In this document: positions 50,701-63,766 of the stretch, in pieces
Layout: each line of letters starts with the position of its first letter
Position numbering within the stretch: position 1 is the first letter of the stretch
Source: Mesostigma viride
Lineage: Eukaryota > Streptophyta > Mesostigmatophyceae > Mesostigmatales > Mesostigmataceae
Reading direction: 5' to 3'
NCBI GenBank assembly: GCA_009746045.1
Contig: RPFO01000065.1
Coordinates: forward strand, 7,045,143 to 7,109,142
DNA: 64,000 nt
Program-made: the position numbers and the translations under genes
The notes under the pieces: generated by a model
The model's input: only the letters and a program-made list of their open reading frames with translations
What the model was told of the DNA's origin: nothing
Databases searched by the model: none

Positions 50701-50805
50701 CTTCCTTCTCGATCAGGGGGGGGCTTTGCCCACAGGGGCTGGCGTGTGGGCCTGGACATGCAATGGTCTGCCATCTCTTCTTGTCCTGCATGGCAGTCCA
50801 ATTAG

Positions 50806-51915
50806 CTAGGGAGAGGGAGGAAATGCGGTGAACAATCTGAGCTGGGACCATGAGGTCGGCCAGCAGCTGATCTGTGTATGGTTGATGGCTGGTCTGCCAA
50901 CCCTTCTGGGTTTGTCCCTGGGGCCAGGCCAAGTCAGAACATGCCGCCCTCGGGTCTGGCCGAGCCGCTGGGGCGGCCAGCCAAACCAAGGGCGGCCGGT
51001 GTCTACCTGACTGGTTCGAGCAAGATGTCCTACAAATGCCATCCTACGCTGCCTAACCTCATCAGAAATGCGATTCATACCCTTCTACAAAGACTCTAGT
51101 GACCGGTGGGTGGAAACTGAACCCTACATTCAGGACCTGTCGGAGCATCCTAGTTACTGTGCTGTTCAGCCGTTTGACCAGCTGGTCCGTGAGCGTCCAG
51201 GTCTTGGCCCCGCATGTGAGCACCGTGAGGACCAAGGCCTTGAAGAGCACTGGCTTGCGCGGTCATCCTCACCTAGGTCCTTCGAGTGCCAGCAGGAGTT
51301 GAGCGAGCGGAGCCTGGCGCAGGCCAGGCCGATGTGGGTGTCCACATTGTCGGCCGTGTCAGGGAGCATGCTCACCAACAGTTGGTAAAGCGATCACGGA
51401 ACTGCACCTTCAGACCCGGCGGGCGGGACTGTAACACCAATCCCCATCGCCTCTGTTTTGAAGCAAATTTCCAGCCCCACCGCCCGAGCCTCCAAGCCCA
51501 GACAGTCCCTCCAGGTCTGAATGTGCTCGGGTCGCTCAATGAGGGTGTAATCATCCGCATAAATCAAGTCGGACACTGGCGATAACCAGGGCCATCGCCG
51601 CCCATGCTACGCCGGTGTTTAAGGATGTCCAAGCCAGGCTTGAACCGGCAAAGCGCGCACATGCCTGGCGCATGACCGTGATCCACGACAATAATGAACA
51701 GATATGGGGACAAGACACAACCTTGCCACACCCCATGGTCAGTGAAGGGCCGGGGAATGGTGGGGTGGTGCCTTCAACAGTCCGCAATACTGCCTGCACA
51801 TGAACCCTCATAATTAAGCCACCGAATGCATGGCAGCAATAAATATGGTATAGTGGCACACGGTCCAGAGCCACCTGGGATGGCCCAAAGAGCCTCCCAG
51901 AGGAACGTGCGGGTG
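50806..51915 (-). mobile_element. RTE-like LINE fragment with YADD reverse transcriptase
   Basis: Minus-strand frames carry, in order from 51905 down, GVWQGCVLSPYLF-like sequence near 51740, the catalytic LIYADDYTLIERPEH (about 51530-51576), LGLEARAVGLEI, CGAKTWTLTDQLVKRL (51150-51215) and RRMAFVGHLARTSQVDT (about 50997-51048), then LTWPGP. It is the same family as the copy at 28900-30663 but with more frame breaks. Both ends appear truncated. Confidence 0.8.
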
Positions 51916-52028
51916 CCGGCATAGGATGAACTAACTTAAGGTAGCCGGTAGTATGCTGAGCCCGGCATACGCGGCGCTGCGAAGGCCATAGTCTAGCTGA
52001 CTGAATTTGGGGCTCTGACGCAGTTGAT

Positions 52029-53745
52029 ATGAGCTCCGGCTGCTGCGCCGTCAGCCATGCCCCGGCGCGTGGCTCTCAAATTTACACATGCATGTTGTTC
52101 AGACGCCATGGTCGCAATGGTGCTCTATGCTCATCTATCTTATCAGCTTGTGGCTCTATGCTCTCTAAAGAACAATGTGACCAGGTTCTCAGGCACTTGG
52201 CCGGGCACGGTCTAGCTCGGCGACATTTATCTGCCATATCGATCCGCGGCCACCATGCAGATCGACTGGCCCAACTGGGAGCCACTGCTAAGTTCAGCAC
52301 CCGGTGGAGTATTTGCGGCCACTGTACGTCATCCACTGTGCACACGTACGGCGACGACCAGGACATCCGTGCACTGAGGCGAGCAGCGCCGGGGCAGCCT
52401 CAAGCTTCACCTGCACGCCAGCCGATGGGCAGCCGACTGACGTCCCGGACACCATCCCAGCTTTAGTGGAGGAGCAGCTGGCGCCGATTGCTGCTGAGCA
52501 GGTAGCTCGCAGCCCTGGCTGCGCCTGACGGCCCGCTCAACATCAACACCGCCATTCATGCAAGGTCAACAACATTGAAGCCAAAGTCGCACACAACATG
52601 CTCCAGCCCCAGTTTACCGCTGCGCAAGAGCATTCGTTGCCGTCCAGGCCTCCGAGGCCACTGCATGAGCCACTGTGACCGCCCGCCTCAACCACCGAGG
52701 TGGAAGGCCGAGTTGGCCAAGGCATCGTGAAGCTGGAGGCAGTTGCTACACCGGCCAAGGTAGACGCCCTGGTCTGACGCAGGTCCCCGAGATCGCTAGC
52801 TGAGCGAACAGCCATGCACCATCGCCACCCAACCTGGGCCGGTCGGATCGAATGACAGCGACTGACCCCTCGAATCGCGCCTCCTGGGCTCAGACCTGCT
52901 CAAGAGCCTGCAGGCCGAAGTGCCGCCGAACCATGCAGGCGAACCCCCATCACCACCGCCAATACCACCACTGGCTCTCCACCAGGAGCTGGAAGACAAG
53001 CGCCGCAATCGAGGCCGCTGACCGCGACCGTTGCCGCCTGGCATGCCGGGTCATGCTCAGGCGCCTCAACATGCAGCCGGAGGAGACCCCAGACTCTCTT
53101 CTCGACAAGCTCTGACAGGAACCAGCTCTTCTAGCGCGGCGGCATGTAGAGCTCTGCAAGGGACTAATAATATGCAGTGACTCTGCAGGGCGCCTACCGC
53201 CTGCCCGCCCTGCCCCATCCACGGGACTTAAGGCTGGCCACGTACCCGCCGGCCAGCCAGTGGTACTCACCTAGGCTTTTGAGCGACATCGCAGCCCGAG
53301 CTAGTTCGGTTCCGCCTGCCCCAGCCACGGGACAAGGCTGGCCCCCCACCAATGGTCCTCACTTTCAGCGACATCACCGCCTGAGCTCGACCGGTTCCTC
53401 TCTCACCGCATTGAAGAAGCTGGCGAACTCCCCGTGCATGGTCACTTGACGTCGACCTGACGCCTGTCAGCCCAGCCGCAGTACCCCGCAATCAGTACGT
53501 GGCCCGACTGCATCCGCCACACTTGAGACCAGCCGCGACACTGAGCCCCAAGTGGACTGGCGGGGCGGGGACCTTTATCATCACCATTCCGGCAGGGCGC
53601 CTCTGAATGAGTTCCAAGGCTATCAGTGTGGCCACTGGACCAATGTGGGGCGTGGGCCAGCCCTACGCACTGCATCCGCTATGATTTTGCTACGTCCCAC
53701 GAAGCTTTATTGCACCCACAGTATTGATTGTAGATGCTAGACTCT
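52029..53745 (+). mobile_element. Probable decayed retroelement coding region
   Basis: GC-rich, protein-like but heavily interrupted plus-strand sequence, for example RCRLACRVMLRRLNMQPEET at 53027-53088. It is followed at 53707 by the block ATTGCACCCACAG, which recurs at 54209 and 55579 next to retroelement debris. I did not identify a diagnostic motif; the assignment rests on the context and the shared 3' block. Confidence 0.4.
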
Positions 53746-53904
53746 CCGAGTGAGCCTGTGGCCTGCCTTTCAAGACAACGAGAGAGGGGGGGGTCCCATG
53801 TTCATGCCCCCTTCTTCTTGCTCAGTGCATCAAACAGTGATGATCGAAAGGTACAGTACATATACCTACTCAAAAAGTTGGTACCCCCTGGCTCTCCCAA
53901 CGGA

Positions 53905-53940
53905 GGCGCGTGAATGAATGAATGTCAACAACAATGATCT
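53905..53940 (+). repeat. Hairpin CTCCCAACGGAG with AATG-type tail
   Basis: CTCTCCCAACGGAG is followed by GCGCGTGAATGAATGAATG, one of several dispersed hairpin-plus-microsatellite tails in the window. Confidence 0.5.
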
Positions 53941-54295
53941 GTGGAAGCCCCGGCCCCGGGCTCTCTCGGCGCCGGGACAGAGCATTCAAGCTATTTGTCT
54001 AGATGGGGGCTGAATCGAAAATAACGGGACGGATATTGCTTAGGGCCATTACAGCACTAATTGTCGAACGATATTAGCTCAGCGTTTTAGTATTAAATTA
54101 TAGCTCTGGCAGCCTTGTGGCCGGCCATTACCTTGCACCTTAGTTAGCCGACGTGTCAGTTTACCCACGCCTCAGATAGGGCAATGTAATGCTCCCACGT
54201 TTCATATTGCACCCACAGCTAGAACCCGGATCGTTTCGACGGGTCCGATTGTGCACGGGTCCTGTGGCGTGCCTGTGGCATATGAGGGAATGAGA

Positions 54296-54445
54296 GGGGG
54301 GGTCCATGCCCCCCGGCCTTGCGGCCCCGGCTGTGCACACCGATCTCATGGCCGGATTAAAAGCACTATGTACCGATATGGTACGTGCTCCGTGACTACC
54401 CAACAGCTAGGAGCATCAGCATATAAATTAAATTAAGAACATACA
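54296..54445 (+). repeat. 3' tail block of a retroelement, homologous to 33550-33650
   Basis: Shares with 33550-33650 the order G-run, C-run, TGTGCACAC, GGATTAAAAGCACTA and a hairpin around GTGCTCCGTGACT..CCCAACA..GGAGCA, then A/T-rich AAATTAAATTAA. This supports a common 3' end shared by different element copies. Confidence 0.65.
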
Positions 54446-54499
54446 CCGAGTCCGTCGGTTGGGAGCATATGTATTACACACTATATCTCTGAGAAGGGG

Positions 54500-54873
54500 C
54501 ATATATATGGTTTTCGGTGGCGCGGCCCTTGGCTCTTAGCCACGTGGCTGGGGCCTCCCTCACGGCAGGTTACACGGCGGACCGGGCGGAGCGGGCCAAG
54601 CTCCTGGCCTACGGCGACGTCGGGCACCATCGTGTGGTGCCCTTTGTCCTGGAGGAGTTTGGGGCCATGGGGCCCCTGACCTCCGCCTTCTTCAAGGAGT
54701 GTTGCCGGCTCCGGGAGGACCGGCTGGACCTGGAGGGCCAGCGGGCCCCATGGTCGGCGCGGACCTGGACGTCATATTGGCGTCAGCGCTTGTCGGTGGC
54801 GCTGACTCGGGCCATGGCGGACATCATGCTCCGCCGTACGCGGGCTGATTTTGCGGTGCAGCAGGGCTATTAG
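54500..54873 (+). mobile_element. C-terminal fragment of a non-LTR retrotransposon protein
   Basis: An open frame ending at 54873 contains AKLLAYGDVGHHRVVPFVLE, TSAFFKECCRL and WRQRLSVALTRAMADIMLRR. That arrangement (AxLxxY..VPFVLE.FG and W..RLSVALxRxxAxxxLRR) is typical of the C-terminus of non-LTR elements like the YMDD element at 30728-33660. It is 5'-truncated; the dispersed motif TCTGAGAAGGGGCATAT lies just before it at 54488. Confidence 0.65.
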
Positions 54874-55940
54874 GTTCCTCCCGTTAGGCGTTTCCATTGG
54901 TCTTATCGTACTTCGTAGTATAGAGCTTTGACATGGCTCTGTATATAGGTTTATAGCTGGGCGTTTGCTTTGGTTTGAGTGATTTCACTCTGCTGTAAGT
55001 AATTATATTTTTAATATATATGGTTTTTAGTACATTCTGGGCTACAACCTGCAGGGCAGGAGGGTGTAAACTGCCACCACCTTAGTACTCTGGGCAGTGC
55101 ACAAGGTGCACCTGCACCACCATGATGTATCATACCTAAAGTGAGGCCTGGCATGGGGTGGAAATTGACCGTTATGGCTAGGCAAGGTCTATTAAGGCAT
55201 GGCGTCTCAGCAGATCGAGAGTGACTCTCTGCATCATGGGCAAAGCAGGTGTATACGGGAGGGGCGCGGGCGGGGACCTGATATGATCAACCACAAGATG
55301 TGGACGCCCCCTGCGGGCTATAATAATAGCCCTAGCTTGTAATCACCATGGTAGTCACTGCCGCCATGCATGGCAGCCATGCATGCCTAGAATGTTTGCC
55401 TAGCCAAGCCACCACCATACCTAGTCAAGTGCATGCACCGCTAACGCACGGTACACAACCATGCAGCCATAGCCTTAGCTTAGCCCTTGTATATACATGC
55501 AGCCATGCTACGTCCTGGCTATGATCAGCTTACTTGCCCGTGACGCTCCTTGTTATGATATGCTCACACGGGTCTTATTGCACCCACAGAACTGATTGCC
55601 GGATCGTCTATCGTACGTGTCCAATTGCTGGTGTGGCATGCCTCAGAGGTTAGGCCCCCAAGGAGGACGACGATGTCAAGGAGGTGTCACACTGAGAAGG
55701 AGTTCCTGAGGGGAAACCCAGGCCAGAAGCGTGCTGCCCCCTCCCCCCCACCCGGCCTGCCAAGGAGCCAGTGGTGAAGAAGGAGAAGACTGATGACAAG
55801 GTTGTCTATGTGTTCTAGACACCTTATGATGATGCTGGGCCTTTGATAAATAGCCCTTTGACGTTTGCAGATAGGCCCTTGCCTTTGTACCTTTGTCTCT
55901 GCTACTAGATAGCAAACTTACCGTATAACTTTTATGGCAT
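54874..55940. other. Intergenic repeat debris
   Basis: No gene is supported. It holds the third copy of ATTGCACCCACAG (55579) and a segment near 55030-55120 that loosely resembles 28760-28850. Confidence 0.4.
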
Positions 55941-55949
55941 TCAAGGTCG

Positions 55950-56620
55950 TCATTCTGACACGTACCTGACCTACGGCGCCGAGACCTGGACACTGACGCA
56001 GGAGCTGGAGCAACGACTCGATGGCACCGTCACCAAGATGCTGCGCAAGGCCCTTAACATCCCCTTTGGTTTGCACATTAGTAATGCGGATTTGTACGCT
56101 GATTTGCCCTATGTTTCCCACATTATTAGGCACAGGCGCCTGGGCCTAGCCGGGCACCTGGCCCGCACAGATCAGGTAGATACATCAGATAGACTAGCTG
56201 GCACCAAGCCCGCCCAGCCTGGGCGATATGTCCTCACCTGGCGTGCCCCAGGCCGCGCGCGGCAGGGCCGCCACCCGTGGACTTTTCGTGATAGCTAGAC
56301 TCGGCATGGACATGATGTGCTATACACTAGACGTGACGGGCTCACACCCGGCGGCCGGCGGGCAGCCTCCTGGTTTGTCTGTAATATGGAGGCAGATGGT
56401 GCGCAAGGATAGATGGCAAGTAGTGATGAAGGAGACCACCCCCAAGTCTGTGGGGGCTCCGCATGTGACCGTGTCTGGCATTCATAGCGATTCGCGCCGC
56501 GGTGCCCACACCCCTGTAACTATAAGACCTAGATAGCTTACACCATCCATTCCATCCCATGTTCCCCTCCCACTGAGGACCGGCTTATGCTCACGTGATG
56601 CAGTCACGTGTCTAAATTAA
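55950..56620 (+). mobile_element. 3' end of an RTE-like LINE
   Basis: Plus-strand frame with TYGAETWTLTQELEQRLDGT, MLRKALNIPFGLH, ADLPYVSHIIRHRRLGLAGH, LARTDQVDTS and YVLTWRAPG, collinear with the C-terminal part of the copies at 28900-30663 and 50806-51915. It lacks the reverse transcriptase core, so it is a 5'-truncated insertion. The 3' part ends near 56620 with CACGTGTCTAAATTAATTA, resembling the tail of the 29-kb copy. Confidence 0.8.
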
Positions 56621-56886
56621 TTACATGGCAGACCCATTTTGGACTTACGTAAATTTACCGTAGTGCATGTATGCCATGTGAATAATTAATTAGTGCACGG
56701 TTTTGGTGACATGTAAACATTCATTGTTCATCTACTCAACAAGCCTGACACGCCTATATAATTTGTTTGGCGATTGGACAAGTAGTTTGGCCTGTGCACT
56801 AGCGTGGCAGGCCCCTTTTGCCTAGTGTTAGGGACTTTGGGAATTTGTCCCTAGTCTTGAATTCGACGCCGCGCCGGTACTGCACC

Positions 56887-58310
<1,424 letters not shown>

Positions 58311-59363
58311 CACTACAATACGCTTCCGCGGACACCTTTTTCAGCGGGGAAAGTGCCCCCGGGCCTCCGGGGCAAATTCAGCAAGCGCTGCGGAACTTAG
58401 ATACTAAAATTTCGTTTTTGGTTCGTACCGTACAGCCAATCATTTTGCGCCCGGATCAAATTGTGATCTGGGCACTGAACACGAAATTTTCAGCGGAACG
58501 TACGAAACACCAAAGCAACTACAGAAAATTTTCAGTGACGAAACTGTAGTACCTTGTACCAAGTAAAATGTAGTAGGACTTCGCTAAATTCACGTTCGGA
58601 ATTTTTCCCCGCAAGATTCCCCCGCAAGATTCCCCCGCACGATTCCCCCCGCTAGGTTCAGGCTCCAGTCGATGCTCGCCAAATGGCGCAAAAAAAGAAA
58701 CATATGTTAAAATCAACGGTGCGAATCCTCGTTACCGCTCGGGTAACATTCTCACTCATTTCGCGTCTCCTACGAACCGTATTGTAGTGGTTGTTGTTGT
58801 TGTTGTTGTTGTTGCGGTTGTTGTTGTTGTTGTTGTTGTTGTGTCCCAACTGTTGGTACTGCATGCACCGTACGACCCAATATTTCGGTACTGACGCCGT
58901 ACGAATGCAGTAAAATTTGTACGAATCAAAGATACGGGTCGACTCGTGACTTGGCACTCGTAATTGCCAAGTACTGGCCCGCGGGGGTGGCTGATGGATC
59001 CAAAATAAAAAAAAGGCGGCTGGCGTGCCTGCATGAATGTAATTAATTAATTTTGGAAGACGAAGCTGCCCCATAGCCCCGCATGCCACAAACGCTATAG
59101 CGGAGAATGAAGATAAACGAAATTTTACGTGACAACGCCAATCATGTTAAAACAAGTACCCTGTCAACGCAATATTGTACGCGTTAGGCGACAAATTGCA
59201 GGAGATGGTCGACAATCTCGAGGGCGGGCGCCCCTCACGCAGGCCTCGCGTGCAGGCAGGTCGAGGCCCGAGCAGTCCTCCACCTCCTCTTCTGATGAGG
59301 AGGGAGGGGAGGAGGATGACACGCAGGATCAGGGTAACGATGAGCAGGAAGACGCGACCTTAA
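58311..59363. other. Sequence between the GTT tract and the TTAA-flanked element
   Basis: No clear gene. GATTCCCCCGCAA is repeated near 58610-58645. A plus-strand frame at 59129-59374 ends in an acidic Ser/Glu/Asp-rich segment, exactly at the TTAA border of the neighbouring element; its nature is unknown. Confidence 0.4.
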
Positions 59364-59758
59364 TTAACCCCTAAATGGTCTGGCTGCCGATTTTCCGCCT
59401 AAAACTGAGTTACAGCCGACACGTCGGCCCCTTCTCGGGGGACCAAATGCCGCGAAAACTATTGAGAATTAGGAAAAGTTTAGCTGAGAAGATTGAAAGT
59501 TTATAATTTTCCTCACAGCATGGTACTAGGGTTTGCATACTTCTGACAAAGTTATAGAGGTGTTCTGGCCGGTCAAAGTACAAGGGGTCAGGGTACTTTT
59601 TCACGTACAACGTGCATTCCGGAAAACGACGACCTGGCCATGGCGGCTTGCGCCCACGCATGGCATTTACGTTTTCGTTCGAATTTTCTGACCAAACTCA
59701 GGAAATTGATTTTATACGTCCTAAAGATGATACAGGCCAATTTTTGGTTCGCGGGAAT

Positions 59759-60529
59759 GCCATTTGATAGGTGTCGGCAGCGTTCTTGCTGGAAAAAACT
59801 GCGATCAGGCCGGACGATAGAAACGTTGACAGCAATACCTTTCCGGCGTATTTTAAAGGATATATTGGTTTCTTTGTACTTTTTATGATACATGGTAGTC
59901 GTAAACGTGCAAGGGTGGCCAGAACTCGCCGAATCCAGCGACCATGCTGCACAACTTTGGTGTGCCGAAATGCGCCATTTTGCGGCCACCGCCTGGGCCA
60001 AGGTAACGCCATCCATGCCTGGTAAAGCTTAATCATCGTTTTCCTATCGATGTTTGACGTTTATATATACGTTCTAGCTTGTGTAGCACATTCTTTTTGC
60101 ATTATTCATGCTCTTTCTTGACCCTGGCCTGGCCCCTTTCTAAAACACCCTTCTTAGATGCTTCCCTCAGTCAGTTGACCTGCCACAGGGTGATGGTGAT
60201 AAGTTTTAGAGGCTGTATGGGTTTGGATACCTCCATATATGTTTGTTATACATTTCCCACACACATATTGCATGAGTGTGAGGCAGTTGGCTGGTCTCTG
60301 TGGCATCATCAAGCATGAAACCGGTGAGTAGAAGCTTCCCATTGTCAGCATGTGCCACCAGGTGTGCTGGCCATCACCTGGCAAGCTATAGCAGCTTAGG
60401 CCTAGTTTATCCTTGCTAGGGCAAGCTGAAATAGGCTTAAAATCACTAGTTTGTTGGTGGCTGCCTCCTAGAATGCATGCCTTGCGTAGGGTATCCGTAC
60501 CACGTTACCTACGTGCATGGACAAGGTGG
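59759..60529 (-). repeat. Right arm of the 771-bp inverted repeat (partner 27092-27862)
   Basis: Near-identical reverse complement of 27092-27862. It lies inside the TTAA-flanked element. The minus-strand frame shares QAWMALPWP and PIYPLKYAGKVLL with the other arm. Confidence 0.85.
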
Positions 60530-60989
60530 CACCTGCACATAGGTGCCATGTAAGGGCAGTGTGATGATGCAGTTATGTTTCCCCATCATTGTGGAAGGGA
60601 AATGTATTGTGTGGCATGGTTGGGGGCCATATTAGTAGGTATTAGTAGGTAGTATGCCCACTCCTACCCCCTTGGTTGCTTTTTACCAACGGTACCCCTA
60701 TGGGCTGTACTGGGTGTAACTGCTGGTATACCCACCCAAATGATGACCCCAATGGCTCAAACTGTTCAGCAACTAATTGTTTATCATCCCTGAAGTGGTA
60801 GGTGCCTAGCTCTTACAACATAATTCAAAATGCACATTCTACCAAAAATGAAAACGCTCGTCTTGACCCCCCTGACTTTGGCGGCAGTTATACATGGCCT
60901 ACCCTGCATATATGTAAGGTTGTGATATACCAACCCGAAGGGCAACTCATGGACATGCTTGGCCCCCAAGGACAGCCATTGGATATGGG

Positions 60990-62730
60990 CAGAGTGAGAT
61001 CATACGCCGTATAATACGGTATAATACGTAATACGCTGGCTTTGAGCGTATGATTCATACGTTATAATACGTTTTAGCGTATAATGACGTATAATACCGT
61101 ATTATACCGTATGATGCCGTGTTTTCCGCGTTTTTTTTACGTTTTGCGCGGCTAGGATGCCAGAACGACAGGGCAACGATTTGAAGCCACAGATTTCGTA
61201 TCTCTACTATAAGTACTGACCCGTCTGAACTTTCACAATTCGACGCGATCTTATTTTGACATTGTGGTGCACAGTGCGCGCACCGTGCGGAGGTGGCCAT
61301 GGCGACGTGCGTTCCGTTAAAATATGGCTAATCCGGCGGGCGACAGGCGAAAAAATTAAGCCGATGGTTAAAAGTGATGTTCTATTATGATGTTTCATAG
61401 CAAGATCTGCACTATTTGCAAATTCGCTGCCTTTGTTGGTACAGATTTGCACGGGGGTCTCATCCAACGTCAATTTGGCCGCGATGAATAATCTAGCATG
61501 TGTGCCTGCGACGGTAGAACTCGACATTCGTGGGTTATTTTGATGCAGCAAGAGCCGTTTAGTAACGGACACCATGAAAATAACCTAAGCATCTTCGATC
61601 TGCGGCCATTTCCTGTCATTTCTAAAATGATTTCGTTCAGGCCTGCGCGATCCGCGGTTAATCCATCCATGGCTGGCTGGCTTTTCTTGCGCGCCTGGGT
61701 AGGAAATAATGCCGGCCGTGGTACGTTGATTTGCCGCATGTCACCGCCCAGTCTGTTTGCGCTCTTAATGAACCTGGCATGAAACTTTTTGCGCCGTTTC
61801 TGGGTTTTTCTTGCTATTTTGTTCTCCACTTGTTGCAGTTGTGCTATCAGATTTTCCGCAGCTTTCAATGGTTTTCCTTACGCTGCGTATGCCATGCTTC
61901 CTAAAGCTACCCAGAATTGATCGGGCAGTTATCTGGCTTTGCTACGCTTCCTGTATGGAGGTTTTCACACGGTAGACATTCTATATTGCGTAGTCAAGGA
62001 CCCTAGCTGCCTGGGAGCGGCATCACCGTTGCAAGGAGCTGGCGAGCTCATAGACGCCTGTCATGCTCTTCAGCCTGCTGGAAAACAAGGTTGTTGTATG
62101 GAAGGTGAGAATATGTGAGTTACTTATCACATCCCCACCTGTTTAGCCTCCGTGGTTCCCCAACGGGGACACGAGATTAATTAATATTAATTAATTAATT
62201 CAGTTAATTAATTAATTAATGCACACCACGAGTCACACACCTGTAGTCACATGCAGCTCAGTATATTCACATAGCATCGCACCATGCAAACATACTACAT
62301 GCATTAATTGTATACTACTGTAGTATTTGCGTGCATGCACAGCCACATATATATATATTAAAATATATAATTACTTGCATCAAAGTGAAGGCACCCAAGT
62401 AAACATAACCAATATAAAGCCACATATATACACATACACACAATTATGCATGCGCACGTTTACATTCTCAGTATTACATGCAATACATCGATCGTGTCCA
62501 CAATATCCACCGTATAGAGTATAGCCGAGGGTAGGGCAACCTTGGATTATGTCCAAAACAGTGTTAAAAACATGTGGATTGATGGTGGGTGTCTTAAAAT
62601 GTGTAAAATCAGAGTATTCTGAGTGTGTCCGTACGAAAACGTATAATACCGTATTATACCGCATTATACCGTATTATACATTATACTCCACCGTGACCGT
62701 ATAACGCGTATAACGTACGATCTCACTCTG
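60990..62730. mobile_element. hAT-like DNA transposon with 8-bp target duplication
   Basis: The ends are inverted repeats CAGAGTGAGATCATACG / CAGAGTGAGATCGTACG (one mismatch in 17), flanked on both sides by the 8-bp direct repeat GATATGGG (60982-60989, 62731-62738). An 8-bp duplication and a CAGAG terminus are hAT hallmarks. Subterminal arrays of CGTATAATACGGTATAATAC occur at both ends. Minus-strand frames at 61868-61470 and 61575-61207 may be decayed transposase; no domain is recognised. It is nested inside the TTAA-flanked element. Confidence 0.82.
62150..62222 (+). repeat. Hairpin-like CCTCCGTGGTTCCCC motif plus TTAATTAA tail
   Basis: CCTCCGTGGTTCCCCAACGG followed by GGACACGAGA and repeated TTAATTAA, similar to the LINE tail at 28902-28966. 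It may be a tiny truncated LINE insertion inside the hAT-like element. Confidence 0.5.
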
Positions 62731-62819
62731 GATATGGGTGGGTTGGATGGCATCTGGTTTGCAAAATTGTGAAGTTACAGCCGATGCATCGGCAGTATTT
62801 CTGCCCATTTAGGGGTTAA

Positions 62820-63766
62820 GTGTTACGCCGCAAGCCTCGGCCGCCACCTCTACCTCTACCTGTCCTGATACTACCTAAACTAGTGAGGCTGCTTCTATTT
62901 ACACCCCTAGCGAAAGACGACCGAGACGAACCAGATCTCAATGCATTTACATATGTACTACTGTAATACGCCATAGGCCATTTAATCAAACCCGTTTACT
63001 CCAGGAAAAGAGGAAGGAAACACAACTAAACTGCCGTGACCCAAGCTAATATGTGCTAATTCATTTAACACACGCCGAGTGACCACACAAGGAGTGGAAC
63101 GTGCATAAATGGTCACCAACGGTCCAACAGGCTCGGGCCGACCTGGCCCTCGCCTGCAGAAACACAGAAACACAAGCAGGTGCACAGATGCACGCCTGTC
63201 CACTACATTCTACAAAAGGATAAGGACCACTAATATAGTACGCGGCGCGGCGCCCAAAGGCACCCACTATACCACAGTACTGTTACGGGGACAATCATGT
63301 CCAAACTAGAACTGCACGTAACCTAGGAACAACCGAGGCCAAGGACCTAATTTACGTCCGTAACTACAACGAATTGTTACGCGACGTAACACCTCCCCCC
63401 CACAAAAGGTAGGGAGCCCTCTCCCTACGCAGAGAGGAGGGAACCAGAGGGGTAGGAAAATAATCCTAACGCACCCAGCACACACCAACACAATCGATAG
63501 ACCATCCCAGATACAAAGCACCAATAGTTCACACGGTCTCCACCACCACGCCGGGTGGTGTAGGGTTAGCCAGCACCAAGCCTGGTGGTAGGTTCCCCTA
63601 ACTGCCTGGAACGGAGTCCTGGCCGGGGGGACGGCACTGGGCAGGACACACAGAGTAAACACATCAGCGCTAAGGACCAAGAACAGCCAACCAACTGGCC
63701 AGAATATGAGGGCGACTCTACATACCGGAGGGACAACACCCTCAGGTCGGGCCTAAGGCCCTCTAT
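62820..63766. other. Unassigned sequence right of the TTAA-flanked element
   Basis: No feature is supported beyond short frames. It may belong to the same unit as the minus-strand frame at 63767-64000. Confidence 0.35.

Larger units (their letters stand above)
59364..62819. mobile_element. piggyBac-like element with TTAA ends, interrupted by a hAT-like insertion
   Basis: Outer limits read TTAA-CCCCTAAATGG on the left and CCATTTAGGGG-TTAA on the right: 11-bp terminal inverted repeats flanked by TTAA, the target duplication specific to piggyBac elements. Subterminal GTTACAGCCGA motifs occur on both sides (59411 and 62774). The interior includes the right arm of the 771-bp inverted repeat and minus-strand frames (60036-59698; 59661-59410) of unrecognised protein. 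A transposase catalytic triad was not identified. Confidence 0.6.
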
